Shown: positions 1-11,699 of the stretch, piece after piece
Layout of the letters: each line of letters starts with the position of its first letter
Position numbering within the stretch: position 1 is the stretch's first letter
NCBI GenBank assembly: GCA_037074705.1
Contig: CM073590.1
Location: 240,097,101-240,161,100 of the forward strand
Length of the DNA: 64,000 bases
DNA from: Zhengitettix transpicula
Taxonomy: Eukaryota > Arthropoda > Insecta > Orthoptera > Tetrigidae
Reading direction: 5' to 3'
Translations under genes and position numbers: made by a program
The notes under the pieces: model-generated
Databases searched by the model: none
Told to the model about the DNA's origin: nothing
What the model saw: the letters and a program-made list of their open reading frames with translations, nothing else

Positions 1-487
1 AAACCACGTTAACCCTAAAACAAATCAGAGAAACGAGTCATGCAGTGCGTTAAAATAGCAAACTGAACGTGGGAAAAGTAACTACTTCGGATCGAGTAAT
101 TGGGACGCTTGTAAGGGTGAATACCTTGAAATAGCTCAATTAAGGTGCTGGGGGAAAAGGAACGGGAAAAAAAAATATACGACAGTACACAGACAATGAA
201 GAAAACGAAGAAGATGTAAAGAGAATATCCATAATGATAATAGGATTTTAGGCCCGAAGAAAGGGGAAGAGAATCATACAAACTTATCTACAGAAAAAGA
301 AAACTTCTTATTAAATTATGACATTCAAGGACAAATAAAAAGTGAAGAATCGTATAGGACTGGCCTTTAGACAGTTTTAAGCTAAGATAGAAAATATTGT
401 ACTGAAACACTTTTTTTTAAATAACAAATTAGTTCCTTCTCAAATTATAACTTTGACGATTGTGTATTGTTTTCCAGTTCAACCCGT

Positions 488-912
488 TTTTTTAAGGGTA
501 ACAGGCTACATGAGGGTAATCCACATGGTGGCAACTCCCCTTTAACAGCATAGGAAGGGATTTGAAAGGGGGGATGCGGAAGGGTAGAGGAAGGTAGCCC
601 AATGGTTAACTAGGGGCCCCCGGGCTATGGTTTAAGGATCCTACCCTGCAATTCGCCTAAAAATAATGCAGGGAAAACCCTAGAAAAATCTGCATCAGGT
701 AGGTCGGGCATTGGATACTTGTCCCACGCCCTTCCGATAGCGGGAGAGGAGTTTTCTGTGGGGACGCAGCATTCCCTTCTCCGTGCCTCGACCAGTTTAT
801 GAGGCAGTTGGCTGACTGTTCCAATGGTAACAGCGAACAACTCTTACCGTATGCCCAAGGTCCGTGACCTCGGAACATACAACTCTCAGAACAGGCCGAG
901 GAGCCTCGGATG
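488..912 (-). mobile_element. Family A retroposon copy (5'-truncated)
   Basis: Copy of the commonest repeat in the window. Read on the minus strand it ends with the block that reads CTACATGAGGGTAATCC on the plus strand, and it begins near the GAGGCTCCTCGG hairpin. The A-rich 3' tail shows as a T-run at 487. It lacks the roughly 110 bp 5' end seen in full copies. No coding capacity; long reading frames across it recur as shadows in every copy. Confidence 0.8.
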
Positions 913-2060
913 GACGCCGCATTGACGTCATCAATAGATTAATAAAGTCATTGAAGAAATCGACTGCAAAAAGAGAAATTAAAAGAAATATAATGACGTC
1001 GTGGAAATATTTGTTTGAATTCTGATTTTTTAAAAAAAAATTATTATCAAGGGTGTGTCTTTGGAGTTGAACCTCACACACACACACTGACAGTCGGTCA
1101 AAAAGAAACTACTACCTTGAAATGTAATGCGGGCAGATAAGGTGACAAAGGAAGATAGAACAACAGACCTTCGGAAGACATTCCGACGATGCTGTTTGCT
1201 GCACGACGTCACTTATTGGAGGACAAAATAAACGTGAAGAATTTTTTTTAGTGTGTGTATGTGTGGGGGAGGGGGGCACCTAGATGAAGAAGGGTGACGG
1301 TATGAAAAGGGTGGGAGGCGGGGGGGGGGAGATCAGTAATGGATTAAACGGAGAACCGAATTTGTGTGAACTTATCCCTGACCTTGCTTTCAGACAGAAT
1401 AATAAGAATATTTATAATGATGATTCTTGAAGAAAATAAAAAAGGAAATTAACAACAACATAAGATGTCAAAGAGAAAAAAATGTTTCACTCGGTGAAGT
1501 TAATATAGTCAAAAATATAATATTATATTCACCAAAGATAAAATACATATAATTTTATATCTCTAAAGTAAACCTGAAGAGGATCCATATTAAGGCTGGA
1601 ACGTGTTAAATTAAATAAAATATAAATTTTCAAGTGTCTTTTTCTGGCCACTTTATTAATTTATTCGATAAAAGATCTCATGAAGTTGAAATAGTAGGAA
1701 TTTTAAATTTTTTAATCTCCAAGGATTGATAATTCTCTGATGAAAAATAGGGCAATAGATGAAGTACAGTAAATTGATAATATAACTTGTCTCTTTAGTT
1801 ACTGAACCCCGTATTTTAACGTCTATTTTAACTGGTTTTTTTTGTAATGCCAGAACAATATGATTTTATTGTAAATCTTCGCCATCGAATTAAGACCACA
1901 CTTTATATCGATTCATTACATATACTTCATTCGATTTTCATGTCGACTTGTTAAATTTACCTCCCCATGTACATCTTTCTATAGATAATGTTTTTATGAT
2001 TCTGTTCCACTTTCTTGTGACGTAATGACGAAAGACTCTTGGAGTTTTAAAACAATATGA
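913..2060. other. No gene seen
   Basis: AT-rich sequence with a short TG/G-rich run (about 1250-1330) and no recognisable coding, RNA or repeat signal beyond simple sequence. Confidence 0.6.
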
Positions 2061-2061
2061 T

Positions 2062-2093
<32 letters not shown>

Positions 2094-2128
2094 TATGTAT
2101 ATATATATGTATATATATATATGTATAT
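2062..2128. repeat. Imperfect (AT)n microsatellite
   Basis: Uninterrupted TA dinucleotides followed by TATG-interrupted repeats. Confidence 0.9.
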
Positions 2129-2550
2129 TAGTAATTTATTTAGTTTTTTGTGCATATTGCAAAAGGAAGTAGAATAAAGATGGTTGCTAAGCAACCAGGA
2201 TATTGTTTTCGTGGATGGAAGATAATCTTTGGTTAAGAGCCGGTACAAGGTAGTTTGTACTTTGTGACGTCATTGAAAATGGGGATTATATGATTATAAA
2301 TAATAATACACGACTGAGATCCAAATAAAAAAGAGGTTTATTTTTTAATAAAAAATTTCAACGTCAACAATTAATTCTGGTTTTGGTAATTTTACCTAAA
2401 TATTACCTGGCGCTCAACAAAGAAAAACAAATATATATTGAATCAATTAAAATTCTATATACATATATTTTTACAATTGACATACGGTTCTTACGCCCAG
2501 TATAATTATTTATAATAATTATATCTATTGATTGTAATTTCTCATCAGAT

Positions 2551-3200
2551 CCAAAGTATATTTGTACGTACACAGGAACTATTTTTAGCCATAGATTATG
2601 AATGAATGAAGTGAGATATCTTTATTCGACTCTCTCTGAGCCGAGTTCTGCAATTAGAAACGATCATGTGAACTAATAATAACGTGACAACAGCTGTAAA
2701 TTGAAAAAGACGCCAAAACGGTGTCGAAACGTCCAGCTACGTTCAAATTATTTCTGATATGGACTTGTATTAATTTTTTATTAATTGAATTATATGTTTA
2801 ATTTATCTATTAATAGGATATGATCTCTGTTAAATAATATCTGTAATAAAATCCTCTATTTGTATATGACATTTTTTTTTATCCCATGAGTCATTTACTA
2901 GAATATTCATTCGATAAATCGAGGCCAAAGAGTATATTAATCACTGAAGGTGATACTGCGGGTTGCTTTGAAAAACCCTTTAACTGTCTAACGAAATCCT
3001 CTGACGTCACCTTGTAATTAATAGTTTTTAACAGTATTGTTTCTCGTTTTCTTTTGTACCCTTTTATTGACGTCTTTTTACTGTAAGTTTCATTTCTCAT
3101 TATTATTACTTATCATGTTTTACTATATATATATCACTCTCTCCCTCCGTGGTAAATTTACAATACTTCTCATCTTTCGTCGATGTTACGAGTCGTAACA
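2551..3200 (+). repeat. Left arm of ~650 bp inverted repeat
   Basis: This segment is repeated in reverse complement at 4906-5560 with substitutions and small indels. Shared landmarks are CCAAAGTATATTTGTACG at the outer end, the hammerhead-like core near 2720, GACGTCA near 3002, and CATCTTTCGTCGATGTTACG at the inner end. The 1.7 kb between the arms holds only microsatellites and a small foldback element. Penelope-like elements often carry inverted terminal copies, so a non-autonomous Penelope relative is plausible; no reverse transcriptase is present. Confidence 0.8.
2692..2738 (+). ncRNA. Hammerhead-ribozyme-like motif (decayed core)
   Basis: Helix I AGCUG/CAGCU (2692-2696 with 734-738), a degenerate core UUGAAAA in place of CUGANGA, a good helix II GACGCC/GGUGUC (709-714 with 720-725), then GAAACGUC at 726-733 with the palindromic ACGU that can form helix III in a dimer. 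The core has C3 to U and G8 to A changes, so catalysis is doubtful. The reverse-complement copy is at 5371-5417. Confidence 0.5.
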
Positions 3201-3239
3201 GCTCTGGCAGGACTCCCAAGCACGGCCCACGAATTTTTA

Positions 3240-3254
3240 TCGGGGGGGGGGGGG
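3240..3254. repeat. Poly-G run
   Basis: About 13 consecutive G residues. Similar G or C runs recur at 4434, 17095 and 22304. Confidence 0.85.
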
Positions 3255-3678
3255 TGTTGGAAACGTGTGTTTTATTTTAATTCAGGTAATTTGCAGTCTG
3301 TTGTTTTCCCGCCCCGTGATTTGGTCTGTGTGTGTGTGTGTGTGAATGAACGAATGTTGCTATTTCTGGACGGGACACCCTCGCGGGGCAAAATGAGAGA
3401 GTGGTGGTGGTGGTGGGGGGGGGGTTGGTTGGAGAGAGAGATAGAGAAAGATAGGGAGAGATCGTAAAGTTTCCATGCGTGCGTTTATCGATCGCCCACA
3501 GAGCCCGGAGGACGGCAGACGAGGGAAGGAAGGCGATGCAGACTGAGCCAAGCTCCAGCCAGGCCAGGCCGAGTTGGTTGTGTAACCGAATCAGGTTAGC
3601 GGCCCAAGTAGGTTAGGGAACTTTCACCGGGGGGCCTCGCCACCACGCAATCCATGGCAATCAATAAATAAGATGCCA

Positions 3679-3709
3679 CATGTGTGTGTGTGTGTCTCTC
3701 TGTCGTTGC

Positions 3710-3740
<31 letters not shown>

Positions 3741-3752
3741 CACACACACACG
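3679..3752. repeat. Compound (TG)n-(TC)n-(CA)n microsatellite
   Basis: Three adjacent dinucleotide tracts. Reading frames across it are purely repeat-encoded. Confidence 0.9.
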
Positions 3753-4047
3753 TCAAAAATTACTTTGTTAAACCACATCAGTGAGACCTCGAGCTTGGAA
3801 TGTTAAATCCTCGACAGTGGTGGTCTCTGAAGTGTGAACTGTGTTTAAAAGGGTCATGCAATTGAGAGAAAAAAAAATTAAACAGCCTTCGGAGAGTTTT
3901 TTATTTTGGACTATGAAGCTGATGGTTTACTCTTGAAGATCCCAGGGCCTCGACAAAAAAAAAATATTTGGAGAAGAGCAGAAACTTCAGAAACACACTG
4001 TTATATGAAAATAAAATAAAAATATATATACGTCTCTTTAGAAAATT

Positions 4048-4262
4048 ACTAATAAGAAAGAATAGCCAAATACAGACTAAAGAAGTGATGATATGAAGAC
4101 AACTCAACGTTTCTGGGATCAGGTTGCTAAGAAAACTAACCCTTGTGTGTGTTTTTTCGTTTTCTTAGCAACCTGACGAAAGGAACAAGGCTTCCAGAAA
4201 CGTTGTGGTGGTCTTCGTATCATCACTTCGTTTCTCTCTGTTATATTTTTTCTTCTTACTAT
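4048..4262. mobile_element. HHR foldback element
   Basis: Inverted arms: the left begins AATAAGAAAGAATAGCCAAA and the right ends in the reverse complement of a related tail. The right arm carries CUGACGA (4173-4179), helix II GGAA/UUCC and GAAACGUU (4197-4204). The left arm has the same end in inverse orientation, but helix II is deleted (AACGTTTCTGGGATCAGG). Same family as the elements at 6171-6405 and 24641-24845. Confidence 0.65.
4173..4204 (+). ncRNA. Hammerhead-ribozyme-like motif
   Basis: CUGACGA, four-pair helix II GGAA/UUCC, GAAACGUU. Extra nucleotides lie beside helix II and helix I is weak, so self-cleavage is uncertain. Confidence 0.45.
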
Positions 4263-4905
4263 TATTATCGACCCTGTTGTGTGTTAACCTGTGACGATTG
4301 GACACCCAGAAAAAGAGGGCCCCGAGAAGTTAAAAAAATTAGGAGGTGATGTTTCATGCACTCTAATAAAGAGTTTTATTACGTCCTAAACAATTTTACA
4401 TTGGCTGTCGGAAAGGCTGAGAGAGAGAGAGGTGGGGGGGGGGGGGAGGGACCAGAATGAAAACTTGATGAATTGCGGCGATTAAACTGACAGACGAGAG
4501 AGGTCGAAAAAATCGGAAAAAATTATAGAACACTAAAATCGGCCTGAAAAAAACTCCGCCTTGGAGACAAACTTGCCTGTAATAAATATTAGTCTCTAAA
4601 ATAAAGAAAAAATACGGATTTCTCCAGTAAAAAAAACAACAGCAATGGATCTACAGTAGAAACAAATTTATTTCATCAAATTGTAATGAGAAACCTCGGT
4701 GAGGAAGGGGAAGAGGGGTGGGGAAAGAGGGCTGATGGATCCTATAAAATGGACAGACAAGTATGAAGAATATATGAAAAGAGATCCCGTGTCGAGAAAC
4801 AGTTGAGACACGTCTATTCCCGAGAAAAGGGAACTGAATGCTGCGTGACGTCACTGACAGACAAATAAACAGCAAGAATGGAATTGGAACTGGAAATAAG
4901 GACGC

Positions 4906-5560
4906 GACTCGTAACATCGACGAAAGATGAAAAGTATTGGAATTTACCACGGAGAGTGAGAGTGATATATATAGTAAAACATGATACTGAATAATAACGA
5001 GAAATGAAACTAACAGTTAAAAGACGTCAATAAAAGGGTACGAAAGAAAACGAGAAACAATACTGTGAAGAAGAAAAATTAATTACAAGGTGACGTCACA
5101 GGTGTTTGTTAAGAGAGTTATAGGGATTTTCAAAGCAATCCCCGGTATTGTAGATATTTCACTTCAGTGATTAATATACTCTTTGGCCTCGATTAATCGA
5201 ATTAATATTTTAGTAAATGAGTGAACGGATAAAAAAAAGTCATATACAAATAGAGGATTTTATTACAGATATTATTTAATAGTGATCATAAGCTATTAAT
5301 AGATGAATTAAACGTATGATTCAATTAATAAAAAATTAATACAATGTCATATGAGAAATAATTTAAACATAGCTGGACGTTTCGACACCGTTTTGGCGTC
5401 TTTTTCAATTTACAGCTGTTGTCACGTTATTATTAGTTCACATGATCGTTTCTAATTTCAGAACTCGGCTCAGAGAGAGAGTCGAATAAAGATATCTCAC
5501 TTCATTCATTCATAATCTATGGCTAAAAATAGTTCCTGTGTACGTACAAATATACTTTGG
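4906..5560 (-). repeat. Right arm of ~650 bp inverted repeat
   Basis: Reverse complement of 2551-3200, with its own hammerhead-like core at 5371-5417. The two cores therefore point toward each other across 1.7 kb. Confidence 0.8.
5371..5417 (-). ncRNA. Hammerhead-ribozyme-like motif (decayed core)
   Basis: Inverted copy of the motif at 2692-2738. The helix I pairs, helix II and GAAACGUC are all retained, with the same core substitutions. Confidence 0.5.
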
Positions 5561-5972
5561 ACCTGCTTTTCTCTGGATGATTCGTCAGCATAGTTATTCC
5601 TATGGCCTTCTAAGCGGTCTATTTTACATCTACCCATATTAGTCCATTGTTTCCTTCATTTTATCTCTGTATCCAATTTAGTAATAATTATATTTTCCTT
5701 TTTTTTCTTTCTCTCTTACATGCGTTGTAAGGAACCGACTACGAGGGGGTGTTGTCATCCCCGCCGCACGTGGGCTATATGACTTTCAGACCCTACGGAA
5801 ATTTCCCACTTTTCCCCCCCGCCTTAGGCTCCAACACTTCCCCTTTAGCTTTCGCTCCGCGTGTTTCAGCATCGTTATTTCTCGACCTTGCCTGTCTGCT
5901 TCTCCTCACTAGAAACCGTTTTTAACGTTTGCTTGTACGATATATCTCACATAGAAAAATAAATTACGTCAG

Positions 5973-5993
5973 CTGAGGAAGGGGGGAAACGTT
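5973..5993 (+). ncRNA. Hammerhead-like remnant without helix II
   Basis: CUGAGGA followed almost directly by GAAACGUU, separated by a G-run where helix II should be. Probably a decayed copy. Confidence 0.25.
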
Positions 5994-6204
5994 TTCAAAA
6001 TTGCATTAGGAAAACCGTCGAAACGCACGGAAGATGAAAGTGAAAATGCTGCAATATTTACCAGTTTAAAATGTTCTCAACTACTACGATCTGTAACAAA
6101 CCTTCCTCCATTAGCATGAAAAAAAAATTACTTCTGATTATAAATAATGAATACGAAAGATTGCTCCTATACAGACAAAATAAGTGGTAATATAAATACC
6201 ACAC

Positions 6205-6236
6205 AACGTTTCTGGGATCTTTGTTCCTTTCGTCAG
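6205..6236 (-). ncRNA. Hammerhead-ribozyme-like motif, left arm
   Basis: On the minus strand: CUGACGA, a weak helix II, then GAAACGUU. Helix I can pair CAC with GUG on either side. Confidence 0.45.
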
Positions 6237-6338
6237 GTGCTAAGAAGAGCCCAGAGCGACACAACTGCACTGGTCGAGTAACAACACTACAAATAAACTG
6301 ACCAGTGCAGTTGTGTCGCTCTAGGCTCTTCTTAGCAC

Positions 6339-6370
6339 CTGACGAAAGGAACAAGGATCCCAGAAACGTT
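6339..6370 (+). ncRNA. Hammerhead-ribozyme-like motif, right arm
   Basis: CUGACGA at 6339-6345 and GAAACGUU at 6363-6370. Helix I GCAC/GUGU. Helix II is only about three pairs (GGA/UCC). Confidence 0.45.
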
Positions 6371-6901
6371 GTGTGGTATTTATATTACCCTTTTTTTCGT
6401 CTGTATTGGTTATCTTTCTTATCCTTTCCTTCATTAGCTTAATAAGGATAATTTATAAAAAAAAATTCAGGTTTAACTCAGAATTAAATCATCCATTAAT
6501 TTATTTTCACAACAGTACCAAAAAAAATAATTAATCTATTTAGGAAATTCCGGTCTCTCCAGTACAGTAATCAATTAAAAATGACAGCAATATTATTGAG
6601 TCCATTGAAAAATTAATATTTAAATTTGTTATTAAAGCATTTAAGTTGGGATAACACAGAATATATCACGTTATATTATTTCCGATATCATAAAACACAG
6701 TAAAATGTTTGAATTTAAATGGATAGAATTACACGAAAGTGTAAAGTGTAACAAGAAATAGCAGCTTATGGTTACGATTAAAAAAAAATCAGAGAAAAAT
6801 CGTTGCAACATTAAAGTTTTTCCCGTCCATATTCTATGGAAAATTCGTCTAAACTTTCCTTCAGTCGTTTTATGTTACCTCCAGGGTGACAGATGAATGA
6901 A

Positions 6902-7171
6902 AATGTCACAGCAAACTCTTCTCCCGCTGTCGGAAGGGCGTGGGACAAGTACCAAGAGCCCCGACCTACCTGATGAAGCTTTTTCTAGGGTTTTCCCTGC
7001 ATTTCTTTAGGCGAATGCCGGGTAGGATCCTTAACATATAGCCCGGGGGCCCTAGTTAACCCTTGGCTACCTTCCTCTACCTTTCCGCATCCCCCCTTTC
7101 AAATCCCTTCCTATGCTATTAAAGGGAAGTTGCCACTATGTGGATTACCCTCATGCAGCCTGTTATTCTAA
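6902..7171 (+). mobile_element. Family A retroposon copy (5'-truncated)
   Basis: Starts at the ACAGCAAACTC block and runs to the standard 3' end (CTCATGCAGCCTGTTATTC) followed by an A-rich tail. 5' truncation with a fixed 3' end is the signature of target-primed retroposition. Confidence 0.8.
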
Positions 7172-7739
7172 AAGAAAGAAGTAAAAGACAACCTCGACAA
7201 ACCACATTTCTATAATAAATAATCGGGGACATCTGTTGACTATTACCAACTCCACAATCTGTCGCCATCAGGAGACATAAAAGAAAGAAATAGAAAAGTC
7301 AGGTAATAATTATATTTCATTTTGAAGACACAGTAACACATACGGTGGGGGGGGGGAGGGGGAGGGGGAAACAAAAACCAGAGAGACACACACACAGGAT
7401 ATAGAGGACGGAGGACGATAAATTAGACACGCGACGTCCTTGGTTGGTCCAGCCAGACTTCCGATGGCCGTGGTGGTGACGAAACAATAAATAAAAAGGG
7501 TCAACAGCCGTCAGAAGAAACTCTTTAATAACTACTGACAAAGATGTTTTTTTTTCCTGTTTCATCGCAGCGTCGCTTCTAGGTACAGGGGTGGGGAGGG
7601 GGAGGTGATATATATTGAGCAGTCCTGATATAAATATTCATGTAAATTTACTTTCGTCCTCCTAAAGGTAGGGACATTTTCCGATACACTTCACGAATTA
7701 ATTTCAATACAGACATGTGTGAAACTAAAAAAACTGCAG

Positions 7740-8368
7740 TTAAAATTGTTCATAGGTTAGAAATATATATATATATTATTTTACTGTACGTAAACCACAG
7801 GGTTGAAGTTTTGAAACCTTAAAAAAATATCGTTTTCAGATTTTAAATAAATATATATTTTTTTACTGTACGTAAACCACAGGGTTGAAGTTTTGAAACC
7901 TTAAAAAAATAGTTTTCCGATTTTAAATAAATATATATATATATATATATTATTTTACTGTAGGTAAACCACAGGGTTGAAGCTTTAAAACCTTAAAAAA
8001 ATATAGTTTCCAGATTTTAAATATATATATATATATTTTATTTTACTGTAGGTAAACCACGGGGTTGAAGTTTTGAAACCTTAAAAAAATATAGTTTTCA
8101 GATTTTAAATATATATATACATATATATATATATATATTATTTTTACTGTAGGTAAACCAAAGGGTTAAAGCTTTGAAACCTTAAAAAATATAGTTTTCA
8201 GATTTTAAATATATATATTATTTTACTGTAGGTAAACCACAGGGTTGAAGTTTTGAAACCTTAAAAAAATATAGTTTTCAGATTTTAAATATATATATAT
8301 TATTTTTACTGTAGGTAAACCACGGGGTTGAAGTTTTGAAGCCTTAAAAAAATATCGTTTTCAGATTT

Positions 8369-8407
<39 letters not shown>

Positions 8408-8475
8408 TTACTGTAGGTAAACCAATGGGTTGAAGCTTCGAAACCTTAAAAAAAGTTCGTTTTCAGATTTGAAGT
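7740..8475. repeat. Eight-unit minisatellite, ~80-100 bp
   Basis: Units start at about 7783, 7865, 7957, 8045, 8146, 8225, 8308 and 8410, each with ACTGTAGGTAAACCACAGGG, then GTTGAAGTTTTGAAACC, an A-run and TTTCAGATTTTAAAT. The length differences come from an internal (AT)n tract of variable size. Confidence 0.9.
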
Positions 8476-8543
8476 TATAGATTTCTGTAATAATTAATAC
8501 GTTTTCGTCCGAGTAAGTCATTAACAACGCCTAAAAACACTTG

Positions 8544-8620
8544 GGGTGTCCCTCAAGGATCTATTTGAGGACCAACGGCAATTTTCATTACTCTCATATT
8601 CACCAAGTGCGATTCATAAA
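8544..8620 (+). pseudogene. Reverse-transcriptase motif relic 1
   Basis: Encodes GVPQGSI*GP, the B-motif of the LINE reverse transcriptase palm, then TAIFITLIF where LINEs have LLFxIYINDL. An internal stop and no RT context upstream. First of at least eight such relics to 12.1 kb. Confidence 0.45.
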
Positions 8621-9255
8621 CAGCAAGCACAAAATGAACAATAATCCTAATACAGATTTATTTTTTAACATTTTGTGTGCCACACACACACAAAAAAAGG
8701 GGCTTTGGGTCTGCCCACGACTGTTCAATTTTCCAGGAAAGGAAAATATTATTTTCTCTCCAGCCTTAAGGCATGAAATACAGAATTATATATATATATA
8801 AAAAAATGTGACTATTCATGTCGAATTATGAGACATTCGCGAAAAATTATACGAATAACCTGGTGTTTTAATATTTCCTTTATTTTTACATAGTTGAAGA
8901 TTATTCGGTTCGGTAAATCCGTAAATTGACAAGTCAAAAAATTATGATATGTTAATAATTCTGTAAAAATTCTGTCTTTTCCTTTATAGATAATATGCCT
9001 TGATACCTTTATACAAAGATTTACATTTAATTACGATCGCAGTTTCATTACGAGCCGAATTCTTTATTATAATAAAAGGACCGACGCACAAAAAGGGGGC
9101 GGTGGCTGTAGTTACAGCCCTGAGGAATCTCCGTGGATTTACATTTTAAACAAAAGATATCAGAGAAGTGAATGATACAGTATTTGTTTGAGAAAAACCG
9201 CAAAGTCGCCCTTTATGGTTGTTTTTGTACTTGTTTACGTGTATTTATATATTTC

Positions 9256-9310
9256 GGGGTCCCTCATGGGACTAGTTTGGGTCGCATCCTGCAGCCTTCC
9301 CTAGTGAATG
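9256..9310 (+). pseudogene. Reverse-transcriptase motif relic 2
   Basis: Encodes GVPHGTSLGRIL, a mutated form of the GVPQGSxLGPIL motif. No flanking RT domain can be read. Confidence 0.35.
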
Positions 9311-9426
9311 ATCACGTAAGGCTTGGAAACCTTCACTGAGCCGAGTGATAAAACTTTCAGGAGTGTCTATTTAAGGATTTCCTCCACAACACTTTACGAG
9401 TACACGATACGTTAACGAACTACGCA

Positions 9427-9640
9427 ATGATTGAAAAATTTAGAAGCTATTCGGCGGGGCGGAAAAAAATAAATGAACCTGTTATTCACATGTTTAAAAG
9501 GGAGTATAGAGAAGAAGTATCAGGAGAAATGTGTCTGTCAAGTCCACGTTTACTTTTATATACAAGAAGAAGAAGAAAAAAAAGCAAGCAGAGAGTTGGC
9601 GTCCCGCAAGGGTCTATTTTTGGCCTCTCACGTTAAGTTC
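9427..9640 (+). pseudogene. Reverse-transcriptase motif relic 3
   Basis: A 69-codon frame ends with RVGVPQGSIFGLSR. The preceding LLLYTRRRRKKSKQ stretch resembles the linker before this motif in jockey/CR1-type LINEs. The frame stops straight after the motif. Confidence 0.45.
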
Positions 9641-9849
9641 CATTTTCTACGGAAACTTGCAATTTTTCCCCTGGATATAAATCTTGGCGTTAATGATGTG
9701 AACGGTTCCCGTGTTAATTTTCCCCCCCATTTTCTCTGGTTGCTTCTGAATCGTGTCATACAGTAAATCATTCCTAGGTAAACCAACAAAGTATTTAAAT
9801 CCAACGCAGCAGGTTCAGCCACATAAAAAAAAAAGTTACAGAAGCGTTT

Positions 9850-9930
9850 ACAATGTTGCAACTCTCGAGGATCTATTTAAAGGTTCCGAGTGCAATTTTC
9901 CTTCGCTGCGTTTAATGATCTATCTCGGTG
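9850..9930 (+). pseudogene. Reverse-transcriptase motif relic 4
   Basis: The nucleotides CTCGAGGATCTATTTAAAGG match the motif DNA seen at 8552, and FAAFNDLSRW follows at about 9902, like the LINE xxINDLP segment. Frameshifted. Confidence 0.3.
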
Positions 9931-10735
9931 GATGGGAACGGGAGGGGTGGTGGAGGGGGAATGTTTTTTTTTGATGATTATACAGGGGCGTGTTCCCACG
10001 TTTACGTTTAATTATGTTAATGGCAGTTTAATTTTTTATTAAGTATCTTGGGAAAACAGCTACAATAGTGAATTTTTCCTCAAGTAATGAAAATCACTTG
10101 CTGTCCATGAAGAGTATATCTCATTAAAGCCACGCTTTCTTTTACAGAACCTTACAAAAAAAAATCTTTGGTGATTTTAAATATCTTTAAACGGCGAAAA
10201 AAGAAAATTTGGCAACAGCGCATATTTCACTTTATTCTACCGACTTTACATCAGTCAAAAAGAATCTGCCACCGGTAATATTTCTCGAAACGACTTCAAA
10301 TATAACAGATGGATCACTTTTCCTTCGTCCACAGCTTTGGTAAAAGAAAATAATCCTCGAGGGTATATCACTACTGCAATTATACTTTCTCCTGTTGGGG
10401 AATAAGACAGGACCTCGAACTGCAACTTTAATTATAACCAGACACTTCAGCTATGACCGTTAATAATTTTTTTTCATCACAATAGCGTCCATGAAAGAGT
10501 CATTGAATGATCAATCCAGAGATAATTCTGTTGCGTAATAAAATGAGTCTGAGAATCTAGTTGTTCCACAGAACCACTTTAGTTTTTAACTCAGACGTAT
10601 GGCTTTAAAAAGGGCGGGTTTAGGCTGACATGGGAACGTTAATAAGTTGGGAAAATATCAAATAAAGCTTAACGTATTTATATATTATTTCTTGAAAGAC
10701 TCGTCTAGTTTCCATGAGATCGTAATTAGGTTTTT

Positions 10736-11010
10736 GGAGTCCCACAAGGGTCTATTTTCGGACAATTTATTTCTTTTCATCCATCAGTGACGCAGCTTTG
10801 GTTTTTATTGACTTGACCATCGTATTAGAAGAAAATAGCAACGCGTGTATTCACTTTCTCATCGTGTGACACGATTCAGGATGAAAACATGCCACGAGGG
10901 ATTCACACACACACACACACTTACAAGGCCACAGAACGCTCTGGACTCCCACTACAATTCTTTTTTCTTTATCGTCTCCGGGTTTAATGATCTATCATCA
11001 CACAACGACA
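10736..11010 (+). pseudogene. Reverse-transcriptase motif relic 5
   Basis: Encodes GVPQGSIFGQFI at 10736-10770. A further GFNDLSS segment appears near 10980 after a CA-rich stretch. Decayed. Confidence 0.4.
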
Positions 11011-11458
11011 CGCTTTAGCTTACTGTCGCGGGTGCGTGTGTGTGTGTGTGTCAGGTGACGAAATGTATATACATTCAAACGCAAATTCACTCTTCTTCAT
11101 GTTTAAAGAAAACATACGAGTTGTGGATGAGTGTTGTTCATTTTAGGTCACACACACACCCACTAGGACGCTGTTTTATTCTAAGGCAATCGATCTACTC
11201 CCGCGACTCGTCTCTTTAAATTAAAGATACGAGAATAGTACGACGCTCGTGGAAGGCGGCTTCCACCGTACAACACGACAGTCCGTGGAGTCAAACAAGA
11301 AGAAGAAGGAACGCCACGTGGGGATACACTTCATAGGAATATCAGATGTATAAAGGACCTGCTCCAGGACATGTTTACATCAACGATAAAACGTCTACTT
11401 CTGTCCTACTACATCACTGAGCAGAGATGTGCATTGATTCTGTGACCAGCGATTCAGC

Positions 11459-11530
11459 AGGTGTTCCTCAAGGGTTAATTGTTGGACCCGCTGCACAACT
11501 TATTACAGTCTTTCGTTTATTTTCTAAAAC
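11459..11530 (+). pseudogene. Reverse-transcriptase motif relic 6
   Basis: Encodes SAGVPQGLIVGPAAQLITVF, a good match to AGVPQGSVLGPLLF of LINE reverse transcriptases, with no readable RT domain around it. Confidence 0.45.
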
Positions 11531-11651
11531 AGTTATATCAAATATATTTGGTACGACACTGAATTAAGAAATGACGAGAATACGTCTTGAATAATGAAAG
11601 ACTGACAATTTCGTGTGGTCAGGAATTCAGAAGGCGTTACCCCCCTCCCCC

Positions 11652-11654
<3 letters not shown>

Positions 11655-11694
<40 letters not shown>
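11655..11694. repeat. (AT)n microsatellite
   Basis: About 20 AT dinucleotides after a C-rich run. Confidence 0.95.

Positions 11695-11699
<5 letters not shown>

Larger units (their letters stand above)
6171..6405. mobile_element. HHR foldback element, 105 bp arms
   Basis: Near-perfect inverted arms (about 6171-6274 and 6300-6405) separated by about 25 nt. Each arm carries CUGACGA...GAAACGUU, oriented outward from the centre. The shared tail ACACAACGTTTC / GAAACGTTGTGT joins it to elements at 4048, 24641, 48720, 51690, 60470 and 61840. Transcribed, it would form a long hairpin. No coding capacity. Confidence 0.75.

Noticed and set aside
625..1087. Overlapping short frames in family A copies (also 23929-24407, 47513-48330, 51809-52729)
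   Set aside because: The same peptides recur in every copy in both strands with frameshifts; shadows of a non-coding retroposon.
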